Source: Oscheius sp. JU75
Lineage: Eukaryota; Nematoda; Chromadorea; Rhabditida; Rhabditidae
Assembly (NCBI GenBank): GCA_037178855.1
Contig: JASJZC010000006.1
Coordinates: 5,394,001 to 5,458,000 of the forward strand
Length of the DNA: 64,000 bases
Direction of reading: 5' to 3'
Under the pieces are notes generated by a model. That model ran no database searches and was not told the origin of the DNA. It was given only the letters and a program-made list of their open reading frames with translations. The translations under genes and the position numbers were made by a program. This document shows positions 27,601 to 36,892 of this stretch, piece by piece; position 1 is the first letter of the stretch; each line of letters starts with the position of its first letter.

Positions 27601-29223
27601 TTTAGCGAAAAACGTTACAAAAACGCAGAAATATTTGTCTGTCAATGAAGAGCGGACGAAAAGTAGGAATTGGAAGACTGCCAGCCGTGATTACGGTAGT
27701 CATGAGCGTTTGAGCGTTCGTGACGGGACCCACGACCAGCACTTGGGCGCGAATACAAACTTCAATAATTCGGCCAGCGGTTTCTAGTCTTGCGGCAACA
27801 AAAAAAAAGAAATCCAGAATAGCATAGAACTGACCAGATTACAGGCATTGACAACACTTTGGATCAAGATTCGCCCCGTCTTGTACCACTGTTCAACCGA
27901 ATCATCGTCTCAGCCAACTGTGGAAGTAACTCCACAGTAGTTTTAACACAATCCGGAGATGTTCTAACTCCCAAAGAATGCAAAAGAATTGAGATTCAGG
28001 TATTTGCTTGGGGATACAATGGAAATGGTCAAGTGGGAGCTGGCACAGTCTGCAATCAACACGTACCTCTCCATCTGGAGAGTCTCTCGCGTGCCGGTCC
28101 AATTACTCAGGTTACCCTTGAAAAATATTATCTAACCGAAAACATACAGATAGCCTGTGGATATGCACACTGCATGGCTCTGTCTGATCAGGGAGATCTG
28201 TTCGTGTGGGGATCAAACAGTTGCGGACAGCTCGGCGGCAATCTGGCCAGAAAGAACCAGTTGGAGCCAGTGGCTGTGGCTGAGGAACTAGGCAGGTAGG
28301 TGACTAATAATACAAAAAGTGACAAAGACCTTTTTTTGTTGAATGAGATAATACCCTTTAGGATAACTGACATAGCAGCCATCCATCTCTGTAACATCAC
28401 GGCCGTGACTAACAAGTCTGGAAAAGTCTTTGTTTGGGGACTTCTCCGGGGTCAATCTGTCTCCTGTGCCGTCGAGGCTCGTCTCGGTTGCATTGAAGAC
28501 GCGTTTGCTTGTCTCGCCAGTCCACCTGTCAGCTGCCGAATGCTAAGCTTTGGTAGGTACTTCTCTATTGTAAGTCTAATGGGGGTTATAGCAATTGAAC
28601 CACAAACTGGTATCGTCGACGCCGTTCGCGAAGCGTTCAACGATACTCAAACAGCCGATTTGAAGATTCTGGTAGATGGAAGACAACTGCATGCTCACAA
28701 GGCTCTGTTGAAGATAAGATGTCAGTACTTTAGGACGAGACTGGACGACAAGTGGTCGGAGAGTAGAGTCAAGTGAGTCCTTTGTCCTTCTGCTCACTGA
28801 ACTGGACCTAGTGAAATATCTGTTGCTGACTTTTCGTACGACACCTTCCACGCTTTTTTGAACTTTGTCTACACAGACCAAGTCGAGGTTGAGGGCATTG
28901 ACGCCACAGTTGGTCTCCTGGAACTGGCCAACTGCTACTGCGAGGAAAAACTGAAAACGGAATGTTGTCTCCTCCTTGAAAGACAGCTCTCGACCGACAA
29001 CGCAGCCAATATCTACGGACTGGCCATCAAGTTCAACATCCTCTCCTTGGAGGAGACCGTTTTCCGATTGTAGGTTTGGAAAAATGTTATGAACGGGAAT
29101 GATTTCAGCTGTCTGAACCACATGACTGCTGTTACACAATCTGAAGGCTTTCGTCAATTAGACGACTCCTCGATCAAACGACTCATTTCCAGGGCTTCCA
29201 GGGAAGGAATCTTCAAGAGATGA
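24672..29223 (+). CDS. RCBTB: RCC1 and BTB domain-containing protein (RCBTB1/2-like)
   Basis: Chromosome-condensation-1-type beta-propeller fused to a BTB domain; relatives act as CUL3 adaptors. The start [20 protein letters not shown] matches the RCBTB N-terminus (KWPIFTLL) and splices in phase into [19 protein letters not shown]1 repeats include [55 protein letters not shown] and [14 protein letters not shown]. The BTB follows ([44 protein letters not shown]), then a BACK-like helix region ending SREGIFKR. Introns at 27961-27999 and 28111-28149 are both 39 nt, stop-free and phase 0. The intron 25423-27844 is exceptional: 2.4 kb, enclosing CCDC97 and eL30 on the opposite strand. Confidence 0.92.
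25456..26469 (-). CDS. CCDC97: CCDC97 family protein (nested in an RCBTB intron)
   Basis: Conserved eukaryotic protein reported with spliceosomal SF3B components; biochemical role poorly known. The N-terminal exon from [20 protein letters not shown] to [16 protein letters not shown] splices to the family core [42 protein letters not shown] (RNRRYxAxQxL...YFSDExMRxRxPxLY). A further exon carries acidic coiled-coil sequence ([16 protein letters not shown]) and [20 protein letters not shown], then an acidic C-terminus ending ERWFDED, TAG at 25456. It lies wholly inside the RCBTB intron, 366 bp downstream of eL30 on the same strand, so the two may be co-transcribed. Confidence 0.85.
26836..27398 (-). 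CDS. RPL30: 60S ribosomal protein eL30 (nested in an RCBTB intron)
   Basis: Large-subunit ribosomal protein of the L7Ae-like fold that binds kink-turn RNA. Three exons encode [10 protein letters not shown], then [49 protein letters not shown], then [49 protein letters not shown]. This is the full family length (~115 residues) with the usual C-terminus shortened. TAA at 26836. An AG acceptor (TTTTGCAG) lies about 20 nt before the ATG. Nested in the 2.4-kb RCBTB intron; CCDC97 follows on the same strand. Confidence 0.96.
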
Positions 29224-29707
29224 GACCTTTCTTTCCTCTCAAACCCCTCCATAATAATGGTGCTTTCTCTGTTCTTTCGCTTATGTTTTGAAAGATTACC
29301 CGCCTCTTTCCTCCGGTCACTTTTTGTGATTACCTCATCACGTGTTTTTCTGCCAAGAGAAAAAGATACAAAAGTATAAACTGAATTTACATGTATGCTC
29401 ACAGTCAGTTATAATAAATTCAACCGAGTGCTCTTCAAGATCAGAAAAGCACTCGCATGAATTCTAGTCTACAGTGCTTTCTCTCATTTTGTTTCATGTG
29501 TCAAGTAGAAGAATATTAATTGAGTCACGCTACAATTGAAATTCAAACATGTTCTTTTTCTTTACTTTGTTTCTTTTTCGCCTTGAGCGTCCAAGTCGAG
29601 GTTGTGACCAAGCTGTCCAAGTCTCAACCATTGCTCACCTCGCCTCAATAGCCAGCAACTCTACGTGCAAGAAAATAAATCTATTTGAAAATGTCTTTTA
29701 GAACAGG

Positions 29708-31533
29708 TTATTTATCAGCTGCCTCCCAAACATACAACTGCATATCACTTAGCGTAACCACGTGTTCGTCGACCGGATGAACAGCTACACACCTAGCTTT
29801 GGCTTCCAGATCTCCAATGGGAAGGCCGAGATGGTACCTGGACCACACGTTCAGACGGTTCCCTTGGACTCTGCAAAACTATCGTGTTCAATATTTGTCT
29901 TTCTTACCCAACTACAACGTTACTTCCAACATCCACCACCAAGTCTCCATCACTCTCTCCTCTCCCATAGAATCCAACTATGTCCATCACCATTTTATCC
30001 AGATCGATGCTCCTCAATCGGATTCCACTGGAACCTGTGTCGACTGTGACTATCAGTTGCTTCTGATCAGTTGACAGTTTCATGCTCAAGACAGTTCCTC
30101 CTAATGGGATTATATGATCAATCTCGTCTACTCGACGAGCAATGAATTGCCAGAGGTCGGTGTCTGTTTCACTGTCTTCCACTTTGAACCGCTTCATGTT
30201 GAAAGTGTCCTTCAAAATCTCGTTCCCAATCAGTTTGATGCCGATCTTCTCTTCCTCATCGTCTTCGACCACGAAGATAAAAAGACGATTGATTATTTGG
30301 TGGCACATACAGCCGCAGTCGAGGGGCTAAAACAGAAAGAGTAAATACTGTCTCTCAGTTCTTCCCTCACCAAGTCAGTACCGTACTCCTCACTGGTCAG
30401 TTGGTGCTTCAGATAGCAACGGAAACATTGTTGTTCCTTATCCAAGACTTCTCTCAATTCAGATAAGTCTCCTTCCAGATGAACTGCCCCACTCAATTCG
30501 AGCTCTGCGAGTTTTTGAGACAAGGTCTTGTTCTCCTGTCGGGCTTGTTGTGACAGCTGGACGACTCTTCTGAATCTTGGGGAAGCAGTTGCTGCGACAA
30601 GGGGCCATCGAACTGGACCATGGCGGTTGAGAAATCGGAGGATGGGAAAGAAGTCTGAAGGAGCATTTCTATGGAGAGGGAGAGTAACAAGGAAGATTTG
30701 AGAGATGGATGAAGCGATCGGGGATCTGGAAGTGTTGAATAAATGAAAAATGAAAGGGACTAACCCTAAAGGATAGAGTTCCGAGACTAGTAGATGTTCA
30801 TTGTCAAACCAGCATCCATAAAAACTTGAAGGAGAACTTGGCAGTCGACAGAGAAAGTGGACTTCGAAAGACTCCGTGATCTCGTAGATTGCCAGTTCTA
30901 TTTTCTCTGGACTGTTGGGACGACTGCCACTTATCAAAATCTAAGAGCCAAACTGATGAAGACAGATAAACACACCTTTCTCGAGTCGGGACAGAACTGA
31001 ACGTTTTCTATGCTTTCCCAGTGCAAAGACTCTTGCATGCAACGCTCATCCAGTAGTTCCAAAGAGGAAGACTCGTATATCTAGAAAGAAATAGTAGGAC
31101 ACATGGGATATCTTACACAAAGATAGGCTGGAAGACCTGTGACAGCCATGAAAGTCCCGTTTGAAGAGAATACCACCTGCTTGAGAGGGTAGTAGTAGTC
31201 ATCTATGATAGTCTTGACCGCCCGCGGTATTCGATTTTTGAAGAAACTGTACTCTTGGAAAAATGTGTCGAGTAGCTTAATGGTGAAGATAGAGAGGCAA
31301 AGACACATTCAACCTTCGGATGCTTACCATTCCAGACAAAAAGCTCTCGACAATGGTTCCTCCATAATTCATCAATCCCCGCTACATGTCTCCATTTGTG
31401 ACTGACTGCTGCTGCTCTACAGAGGTCCTAGATTCAAATATCTCATATGAAAAGGTCCTCAGACCTGGGATGAGAGTAACTTCAGAATGGGGAAAAGAAA
31501 CTCCGTGGGGATTCGAGCCCAGTCTAAAAACAT
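29708..31533 (-). CDS. FBXW5: F-box/WD-repeat protein FBXW5-like
   Basis: Substrate receptor for SCF/CUL4 ubiquitin ligases. The F-box spans two exons: MFLDWARIPTEFLFPILKLL, then DLCRAAAVSHKWRHVAGIDE LWRNHCRELFVWNG. WD-type blades follow: DYYYPLKQVVFSSNGTFMAV; then SSFYGCWFDNEHLLVSELYP, matching the FBXW5 DVFGCWLTETSLISG block; and later DEIDHIIPLGGTVLSMKLST, matching its LDHVIDIHGHIIGMGLSPD block. Between them is a helical insert (QARQENKTLSQKLAELELSG). The last blade is CVAVHPVDEHVVTLSDMQLY VWEAADK, stop TAA at 29708. The start ATG at 31533 is the only in-frame choice before the F-box. Identity rests on domain order plus several FBXW5-specific blocks. Exon borders in the middle are approximate. 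Confidence 0.82.
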
Positions 31534-31742
31534 TGAACTGGAGGTAGAGAGGGATCGATCGATGGATGTGTAAGCTTGAGGAGAGTCAAGTGGGCACAAA
31601 CAGCGCATGATGCAGCAAAGTACATGTTATTCTGCCAGATGGATTCTTTGGATCAGAAAGGAACTCTAGCCTCAAAAATCGAATGTTATCTTGAAGGCTT
31701 TGGTCAAGGTTCCGGTTATCTGGGCATCATTTGGAACATAGG

Positions 31743-31820
31743 TATAGTGTGTTCACAAAAAACAACCAAACGACCAGGAATCGCGGGTTTTTTTGGCGCG
31801 GATTCAAACGGCTAGAAATT
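31743..31820 (+). repeat. Left terminal inverted repeat
   Basis: 78 bp beginning TATAGTGTGTTCACAAAAAA and ending GGCTAGAAATT. Its reverse complement recurs at 32637-32715. Confidence 0.85.
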
Positions 31821-32063
31821 GGGTAAGATGAAATTGACAGAAATCGCAATGCAAAAGATTGCAATTGTCCACAGGGTTTGCCATGAGAGTAAAACAAGAT
31901 GAAATTGACTTCAGACTACATGCACCGCTTCCTGACAATTTCTCCCTTTATTTTGCAGTTGTCCGCAGGGTTCGCCTCATCCCTCACAAAAGCCGTTTCT
32001 TCGAAACTTCACCGTTTCGCTCTTTCTCGATCAAAACAGTTCAAACTTACCGTTGTTCCAGAA

Positions 32064-32369
32064 ATGGCTGATCTTGGCAGAAATGCACCGGTTTATTGTG
32101 TGAGTTCAAAGATTGGGAGAAAACAGATGCATTCAGATTTGCCAGGGTTCTATTGGCAGACTTATCCAGTGCCCATCCCGAAATAATTGCCAACATCGCT
32201 TCTGCACCCAGTGTCTCAGGGATTTCAATGAGCGAAACGAAGAACTCGTATGCCCTTCATGCAGTTTCCCTCTATCGCCTAGGGGTATGTTCTGTTCTAA
32301 CCTTTTCACTGAATACTTTCAGGGTGGTACGAGTACTACATCCGCTACTTCTGTGACACCTCCACTTGA
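32064..32369 (+). CDS. Small RING-like zinc-binding protein inside the inverted-repeat element
   Basis: Three exons, 32064-32099, 32146-32284 and 32323-32369, join in phase to a 73-residue protein. It starts MADLGRNAPVYC and contains CQHRFCTQCLRDFNERNEEL followed by VCPSC, the second half of a RING/TRAF-type zinc finger (CxHxFCxxCL...CPxC). The upstream cysteines (VYC, IQC, NNC) are irregular, so the finger may be degenerate. Its ATG follows an acceptor-like TTGTTCCAG. The frame stays open upstream to 31899 (MKLTSDYMHRFL), so a longer N-terminus is possible. Whether it is an expressed gene, a captured gene fragment or a decaying copy is unknown. Confidence 0.4.
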
Positions 32370-32636
32370 CTACTACTCATCGACTGCCATTCATTTTTCT
32401 TATGTTGAAGAAGAATTTATTCTTCGCGAGACCTCAACTTTATTACTCCCCTGATCGATATTCAGTGGTATTGATTCCCCCGGAAATACTGTTCCTTTTG
32501 TCTCCGAGAAGAGTGATTTGGACGAAGATGAGCGAGAAGTCATTTCCTACTTTATTCCAAGGAATGTTACCTGTTGTTTAATAAAAAGAAAAACGGAAAA
32601 AGACAAAATTGTTTGATGGACGAAATGCTTGAAGCT

Positions 32637-32715
32637 AATTTCTAGCCGTTTGAATCCGCGCCAAAGAAAACCCGCGATTCCTGGTCGTTTGGTTGTTTTT
32701 TGTGAACACACTATA
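32637..32715 (-). repeat. Right terminal inverted repeat
   Basis: 79 bp, reverse complement of the left repeat except for one base in the T run (TTTTCTTT against seven T). Its outer end is 55 bp before the ATG at 32770. Confidence 0.85.
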
Positions 32716-32769
32716 TTCGTCTCGTCCTCCTTTTATTCGTCTCGTCATGCATCTTCAAATTTTTCAGTA

Positions 32770-33429
32770 ATGGATGCTCTGACACAATTCATTTCTGCCG
32801 ACGAATTGAAGAAGATCGTCCTGGATCTGACCAAAGGGTACAAGGGTAAACAGGACCCGGACTCGTTGGAGAAATTCATCAAGGGTAACAATAGGGTCCT
32901 GCTGTCGGTTAATCTTTGACTCTTTCTGTTAGTGTTCTGTCCAAAGGGTATTTCCAGTTCGCAGAGCATTTGTTCCTCTCTAAACATGCCTACAAGCAGT
33001 TCCTCCTGGACACCGGGTAGCCAAGGGGTCAAAGACGTTGGTCTTAGGAACCCATGAGCCGCCTAAAAACAGTATCCTACGCGAGTTCGAATCCTACCTC
33101 CTTCAACCTTTTTTTTATATTGAAAAGATAAATTTTCAACCGCTCGTAATTATTTTCATAAATGAAGAAGTGCAAAAGTCTCTTATGGAGACTCTCACCG
33201 ATTTGGACTAGAAGGGAGACGTGAAAGATTTGAATGGCTTCATCAAGCAATAGAAGAAGATCATCAAGCGAGAAGAAGTATATTACGACGTTCGTGAAAA
33301 AGATTTTCAATCTGAAGCCTCGAGCAAAACAGACTCTTACCTAATCCAGCAAGGAGCAGGGCTACCCGGCGCCAATCGAGACGGCTGAAGATTTCTAAGC
33401 CTACAAGTTCTCCACCGAGAAGAAACACT
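32770..33429 (+). pseudogene. Decayed unidentified gene with several in-frame stops
   Basis: An acceptor (TTTTTCAG) and ATG begin MDALTQFISADELKKIVLDL TKGYKGKQDPDSLEKFIKG, followed after a gap by FAEHLFLSKHAYKQFLLDTG and TAG at the edge of a tRNA-like sequence. Beyond that, coding-like sequence resumes: EEVQKSLMETLTDLD, TAG, KGDVKDLNGFIKQ, TAG, KKIIKREEVYYDV, then after an intron-like gap KEQGYPAPIETAEDF, TAA, AYKFSTEKKH, TAA. Three stops interrupt otherwise continuous lysine/glutamate-rich helical sequence. I do not recognise the family. The tRNA-like insert and the adjacent inverted-repeat element suggest disruption by mobile sequences. Confidence 0.35.
33014..33105 (+). pseudogene. tRNA-Leu(UAG)-like sequence with long variable arm
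   Basis: It shows an A-box-like start (GTAGCCAAGGGGTCAAAGAC), an anticodon stem-loop TTGGT-CTTAGGA-ACC with anticodon TAG, a long variable region, and a B box (GAGTTCGAATCC). It is followed by eight T residues at 33110. The acceptor and T stems pair poorly, so it is probably not a functional tRNA. It is clearly related in sequence to the tRNA-Ser-like copy at 38433-38525. Confidence 0.45.
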
Positions 33430-33539
33430 AATTTCTCTAATAAAAATTTTAAAAAAACCACAAAATACCTGAACCGGTTCATATGGGGCAAAAGAACAAA
33501 ACAAGCAAAAAAAACAACAAACTTAACAGTGTCTTCTTA

Positions 33540-34685
33540 TTATTTCACGCCGAAGGCGAATAGTCGCTGTTGTTTGTTCTTCAAATCGAGTTTAGGCAGA
33601 CGTCGAATGGAGCGGATCTTATAGCTCGGCTCCAAATCTTCGGGAATATCTTCGCCGGCGTCGAAGATCGGTCCGCCGGGAATCTCCTTGTCTACGGGCA
33701 TAATGACAGCCTGAGCCTTAATCTGACCACCTGAAAATTGAAATGAATTTAGTTGAAGAAGAGTTTTGCTTAGTTGTTTTCCTTTGTTGAAAGATGTAAG
33801 AAGCTTATCCTCGTATATGCTCTTCCCTTATTGCATTAGTTGGTTTCTCTTTAGAAAGATAATTTGTGAGATGTTACTGTCAAACGTTTTTTGAGTTTCG
33901 TTTAGTTGAACAGAAATTGTGAAGATTTTGTTTACTAGCTTTTTTTTCCATGTTTTAACAGACTGACCACACAAATGGTGGCACAGAGAGTATTTTTTTG
34001 CCAAAGTCCTATCTATATGAGGTTTTTAAAAATAATAAAATACGAACCGCTTCGAATCTTCTGCGAATCCTTGTTCGTGATAATGGTCATTGACGGGAAC
34101 CAGACCAGCGGAGCAGGTGTTTTAATGGGCTTCAGCGTGTAGGATGCCGTTTTAGTCTTGAGTTTGATTTTTTTCCAATCCGACTGATTCGAGGGCATGC
34201 TAACGTCTTCGAGATCCTCCAGCGTGAGCTCGGCTGGCTTTCTCACCAGATAATGTATCCATTCGTCTTCGTCATTTTGCTCAACATCCGTGCGTCTTCG
34301 CTCTATCTTACCCTTTTTCGGAGAGCCGTTGGTGAACTGTGGTGGCTCGCTGTCGGAAGATGGCGGAATCACCGATTTCTGCAAAATTTCATGCTGCAGA
34401 AGAAGAAGAAAGTGGTTTTGACCAACAAAGATGAACTTACATCCCAAGTGACGCTTTTCCTCTTCTCATTTTTCTTCGGCATCAGGTCACTACTGTCCAA
34501 ATTGTCGTAACGATCATCGTATATGTATTCTTGCATTTCAGCCTGAAGTTCGTCACTCGAGTAGCCATTTTCGAGCTCCTGAAAGTGTTTTGTAACAAGT
34601 TAGCTGAAAGTCCTACAGTTTTGATCTTTTTCATCGATGCCGGCTCCTCCTCGAAACCTTCCAGTTCCCTCTTTCTTTTGCCCAT
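33540..34685 (-). CDS. Unidentified lysine/glutamate-rich protein with a KSVTWD motif
   Basis: Four exons join in phase. The first is MGKRKRELEGFEEEPASMKK, with a basic nuclear-signal-like start and an AG acceptor (AGTTCCAG) 3 nt before the ATG. The second is ELENGYSSDELQAEMQEYIY ... KNEKRKSVTWD. The third is KSVIPPSSDSEPPQFTNGSP, DEWIHYLVRKPAELTLEDLE and TPAPLVWFPSMTIITNKDSQ. The last, from 33734 down, is GGQIKAQAVIMPVDKEIPGG PIFDAGEDIPEDLEPSYKIR, ending LFAFGVK. KRKSVTW resembles an RVxF/KTVTW protein-phosphatase-1 docking site, as in PNUTS-type proteins; this is inference from a short motif. The family is not recognised. TMEM126 starts about 0.9 kb away on the other strand. Confidence 0.65.
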
Positions 34686-35601
34686 ATTCTGGAACTGAAA
34701 GAATTAAATTTACTAAAAATATGCGATTGGAAAGAGAATGAACGACTTTATACGTTTTTAAACCAAAAAAACTAGTTGCTGCAGGAAAAAGCGATCACAG
34801 CGCAGATTTTCGTCTCGAGAGTTGGAATTTTTGACATTCGATGTGGACAGCACTTTTCTTTGCCAAAGTAAATAGGTAGCGATCAAAATAAAAGAGCAAA
34901 TAAGAAAATCCTTGATTGACCAACACAGACAAAACTTTATGAAAAGCTTTTACTTCTTGGTTTTCACGACCACTTGCCAGTTGTTATCTTTGCGTTAGCG
35001 ACTAAAGTAACAAAACTACCTGGAACAGATTAACAAAATGGGTGAAAAAGTAATAAATTGACACACCGCACAACAAGCACAAGAAAGACGCCAGTTTACA
35101 AAATTTGTGTCAGGTGAAATACACGCGCCCAATTTTCAGAATTCTGAAGCTTAGCAATTTACAATCTAGGTTCTTATCATCTTCGCAATTTTCACATGCT
35201 CTGCACCCCAGCAAAGTAACCCATGTCACGTTCCAAAAAAGTCTTAAATATATAAAATAAAATCAAGATATTGCAATATTGCACACTCTACAGTCACTAT
35301 CGTCTTCGCTTCGTCCTCCCAATTTTCTACAGCACTTAGCATTGCACTTTTCTTCCAATCTGTCTCTGACCCATGGCGAGGTGCCAAGATCTGTGCCCAC
35401 ACTATCGATTGGCGCGGCGTTTACACGCCTCCTGTCTGACCAGCGCATTCGGCGTTTACACCGACTGACCTCTGTTTACGCCTTCTTTTTACTTATTTCT
35501 TTGGTTCGAATGTAGAGACCGTCCTTTGAGTAGTACGAAAAAAATGGGAATGCACTTTTCATTAGAAACAAATGAGATCAACGAAACCAACTTTCAGGGA
35601 G

Positions 35602-36719
35602 ATGGAGGCGACAAAACAGCCTAGTCCAGACTTTTTGGATCTTTGGAAGCTGTCGGCACCTCCTGAGATTGAAACGAAGAAGAAACTTGGGGGCGAAAAG
35701 TAGATTTTTAAACTTCTCAATCTACAAAATGACTTCAGAACAGTTCTGAGTGAGTCGAGCTACCTTTGGACGAACCTCTCCCAGATGGCTCCGTCGGATC
35801 GTGCAGCAATAATGTCGAAACTCACAGCCCTGTGGCCATATGGAACTGAAAGACGAGCTCTGAACTGGCCAATGCATGCGGGACTACTGACCAACTGTCT
35901 GACAGCCGCGTTAATTTGTAGATTTTTGTGTTTTGACTTTTGGAAAACCGGATAGACTGACTGTGGCCTCATAACTGAATCATCCCATTTTCAGCCACAA
36001 GAATTAACGCGGACATGGTAGCTTTGAAGCCAAAGATGCCTTTTCTCGAAACCATAAGAACCTGTCCCAAGGCGCCTTTCGTCTTCGGTGTCTACTCGTC
36101 CGGAATCTGCTTTTATGTCCTACAACAGGTTGGTCTGTCCTTTTCTTACTTTAATAGTCGATTATCAGACTGTGATCAACCCCCAAATTTTTCGTGAAGA
36201 CGAGCCCTGTTCTTCATGCCTCGTTTCCAAAAGTGTCGCTATCGGAATTGCCACAGGAATCATCATGCCAATGATTTCGACTCCCTATCTTTGTCATTAT
36301 GTGGTAGGCTCTTTGGATCTCTTCTGAAAAAACTCAAATATCGCAGCTGATGCAGCGACAGGGTGAAAAGTTTCCGGAAATTAAAAACATGCTCGAGTTT
36401 CTGATGCTCAGTATTGAGGGAAGTCGCGCGAGCAGACCACTCCTAGTCCCACTACTCATTCTACAAGCAGTGGTGGCAGCCGGATCTGTCTATTCAGTTC
36501 TCTGGGCGAGAAAGAGGTTCGTATGTTGATTTTTCTATAAAAGCCTTCTGTTGCAGAGTCTTTGGAACAATGGACACGGATCCGGAACTGGCAAAAGAGC
36601 TTCTGGTCGACGTTCAGTCCAAGCCGAGTACCAAAGAGCGTGTAGTAGACTACTTGAAGAAAATTCCGCTCCTCGGAGGCGTAGTTGTCCCGACAGCACC
36701 AGAGAACGAAGAATATTAG
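35602..36719 (+). CDS. TMEM126: TMEM126A/B-like mitochondrial membrane protein
   Basis: Inner-membrane protein linked in mammals to respiratory complex I assembly. It starts MEATKQPSPDFLDLWKLSAP (ATG 3 nt after a CTTTCAG acceptor plus GGAG). The spliced protein continues LNWPMHAGLLTNCLTAALIS TRINADMVALKPKMPFLETI, corresponding to the TMEM126 block LIANSLFRR...TKARIAAGLPM. Then comes FREDEPCSSCLVSKSVAIGI ATGIIMPMISTPY, matching CETCTITRSGLTGLVIGG. A further hydrophobic helix follows (RPLLVPLLILQAVVAAGSVY), and the tail ends VVVPTAPENEEY. It is somewhat longer than vertebrate members at both ends. The zinc-finger gene starts 174 bp downstream on the same strand. Confidence 0.72.
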
Positions 36720-36892
36720 TCTGTTAGATTCTATAGAGCTGTTTTAGTTTGTTATTTTTATTGTTAGAGGCCACGGGTCATAAAAAGTAGTTTTTTTTTT
36801 TATAGATACAGCCTGCATGGGCGGTAAAATGCCGATTTTACCTTAAAACTTTTGATTTAGTCGCTTAATCGCTTAATGCTAGAAGCAAGAAA

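Larger units (their letters stand above)
31743..32715. mobile_element. Candidate non-autonomous DNA transposon with 78-bp terminal inverted repeats
   Basis: Bases 31743-31820 and 32637-32715 are reverse complements of each other over about 78 positions, with one difference inside a T run. Both outer ends read TATAGTGTGTTCAC going inward, so each terminus is TA followed by TAGTGTG. This is what a TA target-site duplication would look like for a Tc1/mariner-type insertion. The 816-bp interior encodes no transposase I can see but contains a small RING-like gene and short direct repeats (AAGATGAAATTGAC at about 31826 and 31898). Alternatives are an inverted local duplication or a larger repeat family. 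Confidence 0.6.

Noticed and set aside
31500-31520. B-box-like GGATTCGAGCCC resembling a tRNA
   Set aside because: It is part of the FBXW5 first exon (CGAATCCCC codes RIP) and has no A box or stems.
33182-33402. Reassignment of TAG/TAA to glutamine to explain in-frame stops
   Set aside because: Intact genes here (CCDC97, TMEM126, ARGLU1, UPF3 neighbours) end normally at TAG or TAA, so the code is standard and decay is simpler.
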